Shown here: positions 8,690 to 18,327 of the stretch, in pieces
How the letters are laid out: every line of letters begins with the position of its first letter
Position numbering within the stretch: position 1 is the first letter of the stretch
Assembly (NCBI GenBank): GCA_021788095.1
Contig: JAJYLB010000002.1
Location: 1 to 64,000 of the forward strand
DNA: 64,000 nucleotides
Direction: 5' to 3'
DNA from: Acidobacteriota bacterium
Lineage (GTDB): Bacteria > Acidobacteriota > Terriglobia > Acidiferrales > UBA7541
The notes under the pieces: model-generated
What the model was told of the DNA's origin: nothing
The model's database searches: none
The model's input: only the letters and a program-made list of their open reading frames with translations
Translations under genes and position numbers: made by a program

Positions 8690-9215
8690 CCTCGGGCCTC
8701 CGCGTCGTATTTCCTCCGCCCAAGCTCTCAACTCTTGACTCCCAACTCTCAACTGCCTCACCTTTCACTCTCAACTCCCAACTGTCAACTCGCACCTCTC
8801 TGCGTTCCCTGCGTCTCCGCGGTGCGCTTCACACTCTTCCGTCCCGGCTCTCGACTCTCAACATCTGCCCCTGCCCCTCCTTCTCCGCGTGCTCCGTGCC
8901 CCCTCCGCGCCCTCCGTGTTGTGCCTTTGCCTTTCGGCTCTCGACTCTCAACTCGCGCATCTCTCTGCGTTCTCCGCGTCTCCGCGGTGCGCTTTGCATT
9001 CTTCCGTCCCGGCTCTCGGCTCTTAACACCTATCCTTGCCCCTCCTTCTCCGCGTGCTCCGTGCCCCCTCCGCGCCCTCCGTGTTGTGCCTTTGCCTTTC
9101 GGCTCTCGACTCTCAACTCCCAACTCGCGCATCTCCCTGCGTCTCCGCGGTGCGCTTTGCCTTCTTCCGTCCCGGCTCTCCACTCTCCACTCTCAACTGT
9201 CAACTCGCGCATCAC
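8690..9215. repeat. About 165-bp tandem repeat tract plus simple repeats
   Basis: GCGTCTCCGCGGTGCGCTT occurs at 8811, 8976 and 9139 (periods 165 and 163), and TTCTCCGCGTGCTCC at 8881 and 9046 (period 165), giving about 2.3 unit copies. Within and around the units are runs of (C)TCTCAACTC and CTCTCGACTC. Open frames on both strands through this tract follow the repeat and show no independent coding character. It lies between the tRNA and the 3' end of the GH31 gene. Confidence 0.8.
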
Positions 9216-9226
9216 CAGGCGCGGAG

Positions 9227-11755
9227 TCAGCGTGACTTGAGAGCAGCCTGAAGAGGAAGCACATTCACTTGGATCGCGCTTCCCGCATACCGCACGATCT
9301 TGTCCGGATGGCTCGTGGCCCCTGCTCCTGTGCCGTGATTCCCGCGGACGAGAACGATCCGGAACGTGCGCGTCTTCAGCATTCCGGGGAACTGTCCTTG
9401 ACGTTTCCCCAGGGTCAACGTGTGCGTGACGTCGTCCCACTCGACCGGGATCGTGGCGTAGAGCCCTCTTTCGTAGTCGTAATTGTCGTTTTCATCTTCA
9501 TAGAGGGTGAAGCTGCCGTTGGCGCCAGGGTAAATGCGCAACTCGATGGGATCGGCGGGCTTCTCTGTCGCCCACTCTTCCTCGGGGCCCAGCGGAAGAA
9601 TCGACCCGGCACGCGCGTAAAGCGGCATCCGGCCGAGCGGCGACGGCGCATCGATCCACCCCGCCCCCGCGAGAGCGCGGCCAGTCCAAAAGTCGTACCA
9701 CTTCGCCTTGGGCAAATAAAGCCGCCAAGTCGAGACCCCAGGCTGCGTTACGGGGTTCACCAGCAGCGCGGGGCCGTACAGGAATTGGTCGCTGATATTC
9801 CGCGCGACGACGTCGCTCGGGAAATCCATCACCAGCCCCCGCATCGGCGTGTAGCCTTCGCTCGTGGCCATCCACGCCAGCGAGTAGATGTACGGCATGA
9901 GCCGATACCGCAGCTCGTCGTACTTCACCAGAATCGCTTGCGCCTGCCGCCCGTAAGACCACAGCTCGTTTACATCCGGCACGCGCGTGCCGTGCACCCG
10001 GAAGATCGGGCAGAACGTCCCATATTCGAACCAGCGCACGAAAAGCTCGCGATAGGCCGGGTCGTCCGGGTGACCCGTGACGAAGCCGCCAATGTCCGTG
10101 GTCCAATAGGGTAAGCCGGAAAGCCCGTAATTGAGACCGGCGGGAATCTGGCGCGCGAAGCTGAGCCAGTTGCTTTCGACGTCGCCCGACCACGCGGTCA
10201 CCCCGTAGCGCTGGCTGCCGGCGAAGGCCGAGCGCGAAAGGATGAAGACGCGCTTTTCGTCGCTCGCCTGACGCTGCCCTTCGTAGATGCCCCTGGCGTG
10301 CAGGAGCGGGTAGGCATTCGCGTAGCGGGCGCCGTTGCCGGGAAACACTTTGTGAGTCATCAGAATGTTGGTTTCCTGCCCTTCGGTTTCCGGCTCGTCG
10401 GTATCGAGCCACCAGGCGTCGGCCCCGATTTGGAACAAGGCGCGGTCGATGAGATCCCAGTTGTATTTCCGGGCGGCGGGATCGAAGGCGTCGTAGAGCG
10501 CATGGCCGGCCGGATGAAAGCCGGCGACGATGCTGCGGTCGATGAAGTAGCCGTGCTCGCGCATGTATTCGTAGACCGGCGTTCCCGGATCGAAATACGG
10601 CCACCAGGAAAACATGATGTGGAAATGCTCGCGGTGCAGCTCGGCGATCATCGCTTGGGGATCGGGATAATTCTTGTTGAAAACGGGGTCGCCCATCGTC
10701 TTCCACCAGAACCAATCCTGGACGATGTTGTCGATCGGAATGCGCAGCGCGCGGTATTTCGCGGCGATGGCGAGCAATTGCTTCTGGGAATCGTAACGGT
10801 TCTTCGATTGCCAGTAGCCGTAGGCCCATTTCCCCAGCAGCGGCGGCGCGCCGGTCAGCTCGCGGTACCCGGCGATGACTTTGTCCAGGCTCGGGCCGTA
10901 AATGAAGTAAAAGTCGATCGTATCGGCAACGGACGAGCTGAGGTAGAGTGCGTGCAAGAACCGGTTATTAAACCGGCTGGCCGAATCGTTGTTCCACAGA
11001 ATGCCGTAGCCCCGGCTCGAAACGAAAAACGGAATGGAGATATTCGTGTTGTCCTGGGAAAGCTCCACCGATTCCCCGTGGTAATTCCATACCCCGGCTT
11101 GATGCTGCCCCAGCCCATAAAAAGCTTCCTGCGAGCCCCACAAATTGGACCACAGCTCGGAATGGTAGGTTCTTTCCCCATTCACCACCGCCGGGGTCAT
11201 GCGCATCCCATCCACCTCGAAGAGCGGCTTCCCTTCCGCCCGGTCGATCGCGATCGTGCTGTCCTGGCGCGCGATGGCCAATTTCAGCCTCGCCGTGGTC
11301 AGAAGGATGTCCTTCGAATCGGTCGTGAGCGTCCAAGGCGTCCGGGGCCAGGCGGTCCTCACCACGATGTACTTTGGCGAACCGGGAAACGCAGCCGTCG
11401 GTGAATAGACGAAGTGCACAATGGAATCCGTGCAGAACTGGATGCGCAGCTCTCCCGTCCCCAATTTGAGGACGACTCCCTCGGGCTCCTGCTTCACGCT
11501 TTCTACGGGGTTCAGCGGCCTCCACTGGGCGCGGCAGGGAATAACGGAGGTAAACAAGAAGGGAAGAAGGAAAAAAGGAAAAGCGAGGCGTCGCCTTTTG
11601 GGCGTCGGATTCTCCGCCTCCTTCTCGCGGAATGCGCTTCCGAAGCTCGAACAGGCGCTCGCCCGGCCAAAGCCGAACGGGGCAAAAACCGGATAATTTT
11701 CCGTCAGCGATTTCGTAATAAAGGGCCGCTCTGGCCGGCGAATCTCTCGCACCAT
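9227..11755 (-). CDS. GH31 alpha-glycosidase, alpha-xylosidase-like
   Basis: An 842-residue secreted GH31 enzyme. A hydrophobic export signal (LAFPFFLLPFLFTSVIPCRAQ) lies near residues 57-78, so the first about 55 residues are an unusual extension or the true start is later. The N-terminal beta-sandwich is followed by the catalytic barrel. WWLDTDEPE carries the nucleophile Asp, matching WWMDxxEPD in known GH31 alpha-xylosidases, and SRSAFAGSQRYGVTAWSGD carries the acid/base region. Arg-His motifs follow in FRVHG. The C-terminus has GH31 beta domains. It probably removes alpha-xylose from xyloglucan oligosaccharides; alpha-glucosidase activity is the alternative. The ATG has AGGGGGGT directly upstream. 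It is divergent from the GH3 gene. Confidence 0.92.
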   Translation of the reverse strand: MVREIRRPERPFITKSLTENYPVFAPFGFGRASACSSFGSAFREKEAENPTPKRRRLAFPFFLLPFLFTSVIPCRAQWRPLNPVESVKQEPEGVVLKLGTGELRIQFCTDSIVHFVYSPTAAFPGSPKYIVVRTAWPRTPWTLTTDSKDILLTTARLKLAIARQDSTIAIDRAEGKPLFEVDGMRMTPAVVNGERTYHSELWSNLWGSQEAFYGLGQHQAGVWNYHGESVELSQDNTNISIPFFVSSRGYGILWNNDSASRFNNRFLHALYLSSSVADTIDFYFIYGPSLDKVIAGYRELTGAPPLLGKWAYGYWQSKNRYDSQKQLLAIAAKYRALRIPIDNIVQDWFWWKTMGDPVFNKNYPDPQAMIAELHREHFHIMFSWWPYFDPGTPVYEYMREHGYFIDRSIVAGFHPAGHALYDAFDPAARKYNWDLIDRALFQIGADAWWLDTDEPETEGQETNILMTHKVFPGNGARYANAYPLLHARGIYEGQRQASDEKRVFILSRSAFAGSQRYGVTAWSGDVESNWLSFARQIPAGLNYGLSGLPYWTTDIGGFVTGHPDDPAYRELFVRWFEYGTFCPIFRVHGTRVPDVNELWSYGRQAQAILVKYDELRYRLMPYIYSLAWMATSEGYTPMRGLVMDFPSDVVARNISDQFLYGPALLVNPVTQPGVSTWRLYLPKAKWYDFWTGRALAGAGWIDAPSPLGRMPLYARAGSILPLGPEEEWATEKPADPIELRIYPGANGSFTLYEDENDNYDYERGLYATIPVEWDDVTHTLTLGKRQGQFPGMLKTRTFRIVLVRGNHGTGAGATSHPDKIVRYAGSAIQVNVLPLQAALKSR

Positions 11756-11804
11756 ACCCCCCTGTCAAGCGATGGGTTTCGAGCCCGGTAGGCCCGCAGA
11801 TATG

Positions 11805-11815
11805 GACGTTACGTC
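11805..11815. promoter_or_regulatory. Palindrome GACGT-T-ACGTC in divergent promoter region
   Basis: A perfect 5+1+5 palindrome lies in the 252-bp gap between the divergently transcribed GH31 and GH3 genes, in a locally AT-richer stretch (CAATACCCAGTGTATATTAC). It is a candidate operator; no regulator is linked to it by the sequence. Confidence 0.25.
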
Positions 11816-12013
11816 AATACCCAGTGTATATTACGACCCGCGACCTGTGAGCGTGACAAGGCTCGCATCATTTCTCACCCAACGATGAATCCCCCTCGAC
11901 AGGCAATCGCGATGTTCCTGAACGCTTTCTTCCCCAGACGTCCCCCTGAGCCCTGCGCTCGGCCCCTGGGACTCGCGCATCTGCCCTTCCTGCGGGATTA
12001 GGGAGAGATGGCC

Positions 12014-14344
12014 ATGCGTTTGCTGACCCGTCTTTGCGTTCTTGCCTTTGTGGTCTTTCTCTTTCTCCTGCCCCGCACGAAAGCCAATCCGGTTCTGCCC
12101 GCCTATCGGAATCCGCGCCTGCCCATTCGCCTGCGCGTGGCCGATTTGCTGCGCCGGATGACTCTCGAGGAAAAGGTCGCTCAGATAACCGGCGGCCATC
12201 ACTACGCAATTCTGGATACCACGGGCGCCTTCCCCGCCGCTGACGCCGCGGCCGCATTCCGCCGCTTGTATGACCTTCATTCGCGGATGAGTCCCTCCGA
12301 TGCCGCCGTTCTCCGCAACGCGGCCCAGCGCTATCTGGTCGAGAAAACGCGACTCGGGATTCCGGCGATTCTTCAGGGCGAAGGCCTGCACGGATTCATG
12401 GAGTACGGCAGCACCAGCTTTCCCATTCCGCTCGCTCTCGGCAGCACCTGGGATCCGGAACTCACTCGTCAGATTTTCGCCGCCGTGGCCGACGAAGCCG
12501 CCTCGGCGGGCGCCAACCAGCTTTTCACCCCGGTGATCAACCTGGGACGCGATCCCCGCTGGGGCCGCACCGAGGAGACGTTTGGCGAGGACCCCTACCT
12601 CGTCTCGCAGATGGGCGTGGCCGAAATCGAGAGTTTGCAAGGCTCCTCGCCGGCGATCGATCGTCACCACGTTCTGGCGACGGCCAAGCATTTCGCGGCT
12701 TACGGCCAACCCGAAGGAGGCGTCAACCTCGGCCCGGCAAACTACGCGGAGCGCACGATTCGCCAGGTCTTCCTCGCGCCGTTTCGCGCCGCCGTCGAGC
12801 AGGCGCGCGTCGGCAGCGTCATGGCCGCTTACAACGAGATCGACGGCATTCCCTGCAGCATCGATCCCTGGCTTCTCACGACGGAGCTGCGCCGCAGGTG
12901 GGGCTTCCGCGGTTATGTGACTTCGGATGGGGGAGCCTTGGAGATGCTGGTGAAGCTGCATCAGGTCGCCTCCGATTACGCGGAAGCGGCTCGCGAGGCG
13001 CTCGCCTCGGGCATTGATTTCGATCTCTCCGATGGTTCCGTCTATCGCACCCTGATCGCGCAGGTGCGCGGCGGCCGCGTTCCGGAATCCGAGCTGGACC
13101 GGGCCGTCTCCCGAATCCTCGCGGCCAAATTCCAGTTGGGATTGTTCGAAAACCCCTACGTCGATCCCGCCTACGCCCGGCGTATCACCAACGACGCCGC
13201 GCACCGCGCCCTGGCGCTCGAAGCCGCTCAAGAATCGATCGTCCTGCTGAAAAATCAAGACAGCTTCCTGCCACTTGACCTCGCCAAACTCAAATCGATC
13301 GCCGTGATCGGCCCCGACGCCGCCGGCGTTCACCTGGGAGGTTACAGCCGCGGCCCGGGCCCCGGCCGCGGCGTCAGTATTCTTCAGGGCATACGCGATT
13401 TCGTCGGTTCGCGCGCGAAAGTGCTCTATGCTCGCGGCTGCGACATTACCATCAACCGGGAACGCGGCTGGGCGGAATGGTATGAAAACAACATTCGGCT
13501 CGCCGACCCCAAGGCGCAGCAAGAGAGCATCGCGCAAGCCGCCGAGATCGCTCGCCGCGCCGATGTGGCCATCCTCGTCGTCGGCGAAAACGAGGGCGTC
13601 GATCGCGAAGCCTGGTCCGAACAGCATCTCGGCGACCTCGATACCCTGAAGCTGCTGGGCGCGCAGAACCGGTTGATTCGCGCCGTGGTGGCGACCGGCA
13701 CGCCGGCCGTCGTCTTCCTGATCAACGGACGGCCGCTTTCCATCAATTGGGTGGCGCGCCACGTGCCTGCGATTCTCGAAGGGTGGTATCCAGGCGAAGA
13801 AGGCGGCACCGCCGCGGCCCAGGTGCTCTTCGGCCAGGTGAATCCGAGCGGCAAATTGCCGATCACCTTCCCGCGCTCGGTCGGCCAGTTGCCCGATTAC
13901 TACAATCACAAGCCATCGGCCACGCGCGGCTACGAGTTCAGCGGCCGCAAGCCGCTTTTCCCCTTTGGCTTCGGCCTCAGCTACACCACCTTTCGCTTCG
14001 GCCATCCGCGCGTCGACCCGCCCGTCATCCGCGTCGGAAGCACGGCCCAGGTGAGCTTCGACGTGACGAACGCGGGCAGCCGCGCCGCCGACGAAGTCGC
14101 TCAACTCTATATCCATGAAGAGGTCGCCCCGGTCACGCGCCCCGTGCTCGCGCTCGCGGGGTTCCGTCGCGTGCATCTCGATGCGGGTGAAACCAAAACG
14201 GTCCATTTCACTCTGACACCGGACCAACTCTCGCTCTACGATTTGCACATGCGCCGCGTCGTCGTACCCGGCACGTTCGATATCTTCGTCGGGCCGAGCT
14301 CGGCCCAAACCATCCAAACCACCCTTCGCGTCTCCCCGCGATAG
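12014..14344 (+). CDS. GH3 beta-glycosidase
   Basis: A 776-residue secreted GH3 enzyme. A signal peptide (residues 1-25) is followed by the (beta/alpha)8 domain with RMTLEEKVAQ near residue 45, FTPVINLGRDPRWGRTEETFGEDP near 170 and GYVTSDGGALEML near 295, whose Asp is the expected nucleophile. Then come the alpha/beta sandwich (IAVIGPDA, VVGENEGVDREAW) and a C-terminal fibronectin-III-like domain. Likely a beta-glucosidase or beta-xylosidase acting on oligosaccharides. AGGGAG at 12000 suits the second ATG (12014) better than the first (12008). The last about 65 bases and 3' flank are duplicated at 18328-18429. Confidence 0.94.
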   Translation: MRLLTRLCVLAFVVFLFLLPRTKANPVLPAYRNPRLPIRLRVADLLRRMTLEEKVAQITGGHHYAILDTTGAFPAADAAAAFRRLYDLHSRMSPSDAAVLRNAAQRYLVEKTRLGIPAILQGEGLHGFMEYGSTSFPIPLALGSTWDPELTRQIFAAVADEAASAGANQLFTPVINLGRDPRWGRTEETFGEDPYLVSQMGVAEIESLQGSSPAIDRHHVLATAKHFAAYGQPEGGVNLGPANYAERTIRQVFLAPFRAAVEQARVGSVMAAYNEIDGIPCSIDPWLLTTELRRRWGFRGYVTSDGGALEMLVKLHQVASDYAEAAREALASGIDFDLSDGSVYRTLIAQVRGGRVPESELDRAVSRILAAKFQLGLFENPYVDPAYARRITNDAAHRALALEAAQESIVLLKNQDSFLPLDLAKLKSIAVIGPDAAGVHLGGYSRGPGPGRGVSILQGIRDFVGSRAKVLYARGCDITINRERGWAEWYENNIRLADPKAQQESIAQAAEIARRADVAILVVGENEGVDREAWSEQHLGDLDTLKLLGAQNRLIRAVVATGTPAVVFLINGRPLSINWVARHVPAILEGWYPGEEGGTAAAQVLFGQVNPSGKLPITFPRSVGQLPDYYNHKPSATRGYEFSGRKPLFPFGFGLSYTTFRFGHPRVDPPVIRVGSTAQVSFDVTNAGSRAADEVAQLYIHEEVAPVTRPVLALAGFRRVHLDAGETKTVHFTLTPDQLSLYDLHMRRVVVPGTFDIFVGPSSAQTIQTTLRVSPR

Positions 14345-14497
14345 GAACGGGACGCCGGGGCTTCCGCCACGGGCTGCGGGATTCCAAGGGCATGCTCGCT
14401 TCCGAGCCGGGAAGGCTTCGGGCCGTAACGCCGCTCGCGGCTTTGGCGCCTCGAGTGCCCCTCTTTCCCTCGCTTCCTCGGTGGGCGCTGAATGGCT

Positions 14498-14639
14498 CTA
14501 GCGTCCTGAGTCAGAAGCTAGCAACACGGGTTTTCGGGGGTCGGAGCTTCAGCTCCGACATCCAGGCCCGCCAAATGAAAAGGCTTCAGCCCCTGAAGCA
14601 GGGCGACTTTTACATGGAACTTGCAACTCGGGGCACTAG
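14498..14639. repeat. 142-bp MITE-like element, copy 1
   Basis: It begins CTAGCGTCCTGAGTC and ends AACTCGGGGCACTAG, imperfect inverted termini (11 of 15). Internal hairpins are GTCGGAGCTTCAGCTCCGAC and GGCTTCAGCCCCTGAAGC. The same 142-base unit recurs at 49031-49172 with about 12 differences by eye. It lies in the 340-bp gap between the GH3 and GH29 genes, which holds no gene. Confidence 0.75.
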
Positions 14640-14684
14640 AATGAGAGGCGGAAATTCGAGCGGACGGAAGGAGGGCCGTTACAG

Positions 14685-16538
14685 ATGAAGAGGCGGAAAT
14701 TCTTTCAAGTGCTCGGCGGCATTGCCGCCCAATCGGTCGCGACATCGCTCGCCGGTGCCCGCGCAGCCTCGCTGGATCCCTCGCTTTCCGACGCGCCGAT
14801 GGTGGAGCGTCCGGGCACGGGTGCGGCGGATTCCCCCGCCGGCTTCGGTCAATTCACCGAGGATTACGCCCATTTTTGCGCGCAGCCGGAGAGCGAGCGC
14901 GTCTTTTACGCCTTGCGCGGTGGAAGCATTGTCGTCGTGCATCTGGACGGCAGGAATTGGACGCCTACAGGCTGGGGCAATCCGCCGGAGCTACCCGTCC
15001 CGGGCGGCTCGCACGACGGCGTGCCGATGGTTTCCCCCATTTCCGATTTGGCGGGCACCGGGCCGTACCAGCCCACGTGGGAATCGTTGCTCCAGTATGA
15101 ATGTCCCGAATGGTATCGCGACGCCAAGTTCGGCATTTGGAATCACTGGAGCCCGCAGTGCGTTCCCGAGGATGGCGACTGGTACGCGCGCAATCTGTAC
15201 AAGCAGGGCTCCCGCCAAAACCAGTTCCAGCTGGCCCACTATGGCTCGCCCACCCGGTTCGGTTACAAAGACCTTTGCGCGCAGTGGACGCTCTTGAATT
15301 GGCAGCCGTCCGAGCTGATGGATTTGTACGTCGGCGCAGGCGCAAGGTTCTTCGTCGCCCTCGCCAACCATCACGATGGTTTCGATACGTGGAACTCGAA
15401 ACATCATCCGTGGAACGCGGCCAACATCGGCCCGCACCGCGACGTGATCGGAGCGTGGGCGGCCGAGGCGAGGAAGCGGAATCTGCGGTTTGGCGTGACG
15501 ATACACCAAGCGCGCAACTGGTGGTGGTTCCAAGTCGCTCACGGAGCGGACGCTACGGGCCTGCTGGCCGGGCAGCCGTACGACGGCCGCCTGACGCTCG
15601 CCGATGGCCGCGGCCAGTGGTGGCAGGGTTACGACCCGCAGCAGCTCTACGCGCCGAAGCATCCTCACGACGCGCTGCCCGACGTTTCCTACGTCAAGAA
15701 CTTCTACGATCGCACCCGCGACCTGGTGGATCGGCACAATCCCGATCTTCTCTACTTCGATAATCCGCTGTTTCCGCTGGGCTGGGGCGGAATGTGCGTG
15801 GGCGCCTATTTCTACAACCACAATCTGGCTCTCAACAACGGCGCCATGCAGGGCGTCATCACCATCAAGAACGTCCCGCCGGGTCTCGCCAAATCGGTCG
15901 TGGCGGATATCGAGCGCGGCCTCGCCGCCGACATTCTGCCGCATCCCTGGCAATCCGAAACGTGTATGGGAGATTGGCACTATTCCCGCGCGTTGTTCGA
16001 TCGTGCCGGGGAATACGGCGGCTATATGGACCCGCGCGAGGTCATTCACTGGATGGCGGATACCGTGAGCAAGAACGGGACTTTTCTTCTGAATATTCCC
16101 GGAAAGCCCGACGGCACGATCGATCGCAAAGAACGGCTGATCCTCCAACGCATCGGCGAATGGTTCAAGATCAACGGCGAAGCCATTTACGCGACCCGCC
16201 CTTGGACCGTGTACGGCGAAGGGCCGCACAGCATCAAACCCGGTGCGTTTCAAGGGCGTTCCGCCGGCCAGCTCGACGCGCGCGACATCCGCTACACGCG
16301 GAGCAAAGCGGGATCGGCGATCTACGCCACCCTGCTCGGTTGGCCGCAGCAAGCCGTGCTGCTGCGCTCGTTCGGCGCGGAGGCGGCCACCAAGCCTCCC
16401 AAGGTCGCCCACGTGGAACTGTTGGGCTCGCCGGAAAAGATTCGCTTTAAGCACACAGCCCAGGGGTTGCGCATCGAGAGACCTCGCCGAAAGCCGGCCT
16501 GCGACTATGCCGTGGTTTTTAAGCTGAGGCTCTCTTGA
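14685..16538 (+). CDS. GH29 alpha-L-fucosidase
   Basis: A 617-residue GH29 enzyme that would hydrolyse terminal alpha-L-fucose. The N-terminus KRRKFFQVLGGIAAQS is a twin-arginine export signal (RRxFF). The catalytic domain shows EWYRDAKFGIWNHWSPQ near residue 140, ALANHHDGFDTWNSKHHPWN near 225, FGVTIHQARNWWW near 270 and PDLLYFDNP near 355, whose Asp is the expected nucleophile. A beta-sandwich C-terminus follows. Start ATG with GGAGGGCCGTTAC upstream. Together with the nearby GH31 and GH3 genes it suggests attack on fucosylated xyloglucan. Confidence 0.93.
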   Translation: MKRRKFFQVLGGIAAQSVATSLAGARAASLDPSLSDAPMVERPGTGAADSPAGFGQFTEDYAHFCAQPESERVFYALRGGSIVVVHLDGRNWTPTGWGNPPELPVPGGSHDGVPMVSPISDLAGTGPYQPTWESLLQYECPEWYRDAKFGIWNHWSPQCVPEDGDWYARNLYKQGSRQNQFQLAHYGSPTRFGYKDLCAQWTLLNWQPSELMDLYVGAGARFFVALANHHDGFDTWNSKHHPWNAANIGPHRDVIGAWAAEARKRNLRFGVTIHQARNWWWFQVAHGADATGLLAGQPYDGRLTLADGRGQWWQGYDPQQLYAPKHPHDALPDVSYVKNFYDRTRDLVDRHNPDLLYFDNPLFPLGWGGMCVGAYFYNHNLALNNGAMQGVITIKNVPPGLAKSVVADIERGLAADILPHPWQSETCMGDWHYSRALFDRAGEYGGYMDPREVIHWMADTVSKNGTFLLNIPGKPDGTIDRKERLILQRIGEWFKINGEAIYATRPWTVYGEGPHSIKPGAFQGRSAGQLDARDIRYTRSKAGSAIYATLLGWPQQAVLLRSFGAEAATKPPKVAHVELLGSPEKIRFKHTAQGLRIERPRRKPACDYAVVFKLRLS

Positions 16539-16569
16539 CGCGCTCGAGGAGTTCGCCGCACCGTAATAA

Positions 16570-17026
16570 GACGACACCACGCCACACACCTTCTCGTCCG
16601 TCTACAGCCGCCTGGCTGGTTACGAAGACCTGAACGACGCGGAGCGACTTTCCCGGGACCCGACTTTCCGGCTGATCAGTTCCGAAGAAGTCTGGGATCG
16701 CGGCGTCGCCCTGACCTCCCGGCTGCAGAGTCTTGAGACCGAGATGCTGGCCGAAGAGGAAAGCTTTGCGGGACTGGCGAGTTTGAACCGGGCCTTGATC
16801 CGGAAGGCGGAGGAGATAGATTCGGGCTGGCGGGCGGTTCTGGACATGGACTCGAGGGAGATTCCCGTCTACGGCCAACAGGAGCAGAGCGATTACAACG
16901 GATACTTTGAGTCCGTCTGCTACCACCCCCTACTACTGGTTGCTGCTGGCAGAGAGTCATTTGAAGCGGCACCTGTTCGGGGCGATGCTGCGGCGGATCG
17001 AATCGCTGACCTCGCCAACTGGGTAG
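16570..17026 (+). pseudogene. Internally deleted IS1380-family transposase remnant
   Basis: One frame from 16570 to about 16924 reads through SVYSRLAGYEDLNDAERLS, DPTFRLISSEEVWDRG, LTSRLQSLETEML and VLDMDSREIPVYGQQE to NGYFESVCYHP, a stretch of the IS1380 transposase family including the DMDS catalytic region. The sequence then jumps, in another frame (about 16924-17026), to YYWLLLAESHLKRHLFGAM..RRI and a stop, which is the C-terminal end of the same family. The N-terminus and the middle are missing. Some of 17027-17260 may be the element's 3' end, but I could not fix its terminus. No product is expected. Confidence 0.85.
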
Positions 17027-17266
17027 ACGAGCCATCGACCGGGCGAAATTGAGGGGGGCAGCGGAGGCGGCGAGAAAGGTGTCGGAGGAGTCGGCCAAAA
17101 GAGGGCCAGTTACGGGCCTTGGGAGGCTCAGGAGGAGCAAAACCGACCTATTGGGCGGTGCCCTCCAGGTCCAACCAGGCTGGTGCTTGCATTCGGGGAG
17201 GTCGGGCGATACATTCGCCACTGGCCCGGAAACCCATAATGGAGATTCCGACTGGGGGGGAAAGGC

Positions 17267-18217
17267 ATGGCCGATAAGAAAATCATTGCGGTGGTTGGGT
17301 CGACTGGGGCTCAAGGCGGGGGGATGGCGCGCGCCATACTAAACGATGCCGATGGTGGCTTCGCCGTTCGCGCGCTTACTCGCGACGTGAATTCGGAAAA
17401 GGCGAAAGAATTGGCGCGCACCGGCGCCGAGGTCGTCGCGGCCGATATCGACGATCCGGGAAGTCTTCAGCACGCCTTTGCCGGCGCGTACGGCGCGTTC
17501 TGCGTCACCTTCTACTGGGCTCATTTTTCGCCTGAGAAGGAAGTGGCCGAGGTGGGCGCCATGGCCCGCGCGGCCAAGCAGGCTGGCCTGCGCCACGTCA
17601 TCTGGTCGACGCTCGAAGATACACGCAAATGGATTCCGCTCGACGACAATCGCATGCCCACCCTGATGGAGAAATACAAGGTTCCGCATTTCGACGGCAA
17701 GGGCGAAGCCGATCATTTCTTTACCGATGGGGGCGTGCCCACGACCATCCTGCTCACTTCGTTCTACTGGGACAATTTCATCTATTTCGGCATGGGTCCG
17801 AAGAAAGGACCCGACGGCAAGCTGGCTCTTACGCTTCCCATGGGCGACAAGAAACTGCCCGGCATCGCCGCCGAGGACATTGGCAAGTGCGCCTTGGGAA
17901 TTTTCCGCCGTGGCGACGAGTTCATCGGCAAGCGTGTAGGAATCGCCGGCGAGCATCTGACGGGGGCGCAGATGGCCGCGTCGTTCGGCCACGCCCTCGG
18001 CCAGGAAGTCCGATATAACGTCGTGACGCCCGAGCAGTATCGATCGTTCGGCTTTCCCGGCGCGGACGATCTGGGAAACATGTTTCAGTTTAAGCGCGAT
18101 TTCAACGAATATTTTTGCGGTGCCCGCGACATCGCCTTCTCGCGCAGCCTGAATCCCGAACTGCAGACGTTCGATCGGTGGCTCGCGCGCAACAAAAGCC
18201 GCATCCCGCTCGATTAG
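17267..18217 (+). CDS. NmrA-like NAD(P)-binding protein
   Basis: A 316-residue Rossmann protein. VVGSTGAQGGGMARAIL (residues 8-24) is the GxxGxxG dinucleotide-binding loop. VRALTRD and VVAADIDDPGSL follow as in NmrA/HSCARG proteins, an atypical SDR family used as redox sensors or reductases. The SDR catalytic Tyr-x3-Lys is not obvious, so a sensor role is possible. AGGGGGGGAAAGGC precedes the ATG. It lies between the IS1380 remnant and a broken esterase in a rearranged stretch and has no clear functional neighbour. Confidence 0.88.
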   Translation: MADKKIIAVVGSTGAQGGGMARAILNDADGGFAVRALTRDVNSEKAKELARTGAEVVAADIDDPGSLQHAFAGAYGAFCVTFYWAHFSPEKEVAEVGAMARAAKQAGLRHVIWSTLEDTRKWIPLDDNRMPTLMEKYKVPHFDGKGEADHFFTDGGVPTTILLTSFYWDNFIYFGMGPKKGPDGKLALTLPMGDKKLPGIAAEDIGKCALGIFRRGDEFIGKRVGIAGEHLTGAQMAASFGHALGQEVRYNVVTPEQYRSFGFPGADDLGNMFQFKRDFNEYFCGARDIAFSRSLNPELQTFDRWLARNKSRIPLD

Positions 18218-18327
18218 CGCCGCAGCCTGTCCCTCGGCTTGTCCGTGCCGGCGACCTTGACCAAACGCCTCGGCCCGGCTATACCCGTGCCACGCGCGCA
18301 TGTATATTTCCAAATTCAAGATTCGCA

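Noticed and set aside
8690-9215. Possible CRISPR array
   Set aside because: Units are about 165 bp, repeat throughout without unique spacers, and no cas gene is present.
8630-9240. Overlapping frames of about 200 codons in the repeat tract
   Set aside because: They simply translate the 165-bp repeat in several frames with periodic Ser/Arg/Pro peptides.
11831-14317. 828-codon minus-strand frame
   Set aside because: Lies wholly antisense to the GH3 gene; composition-driven open frame in GC-rich DNA.
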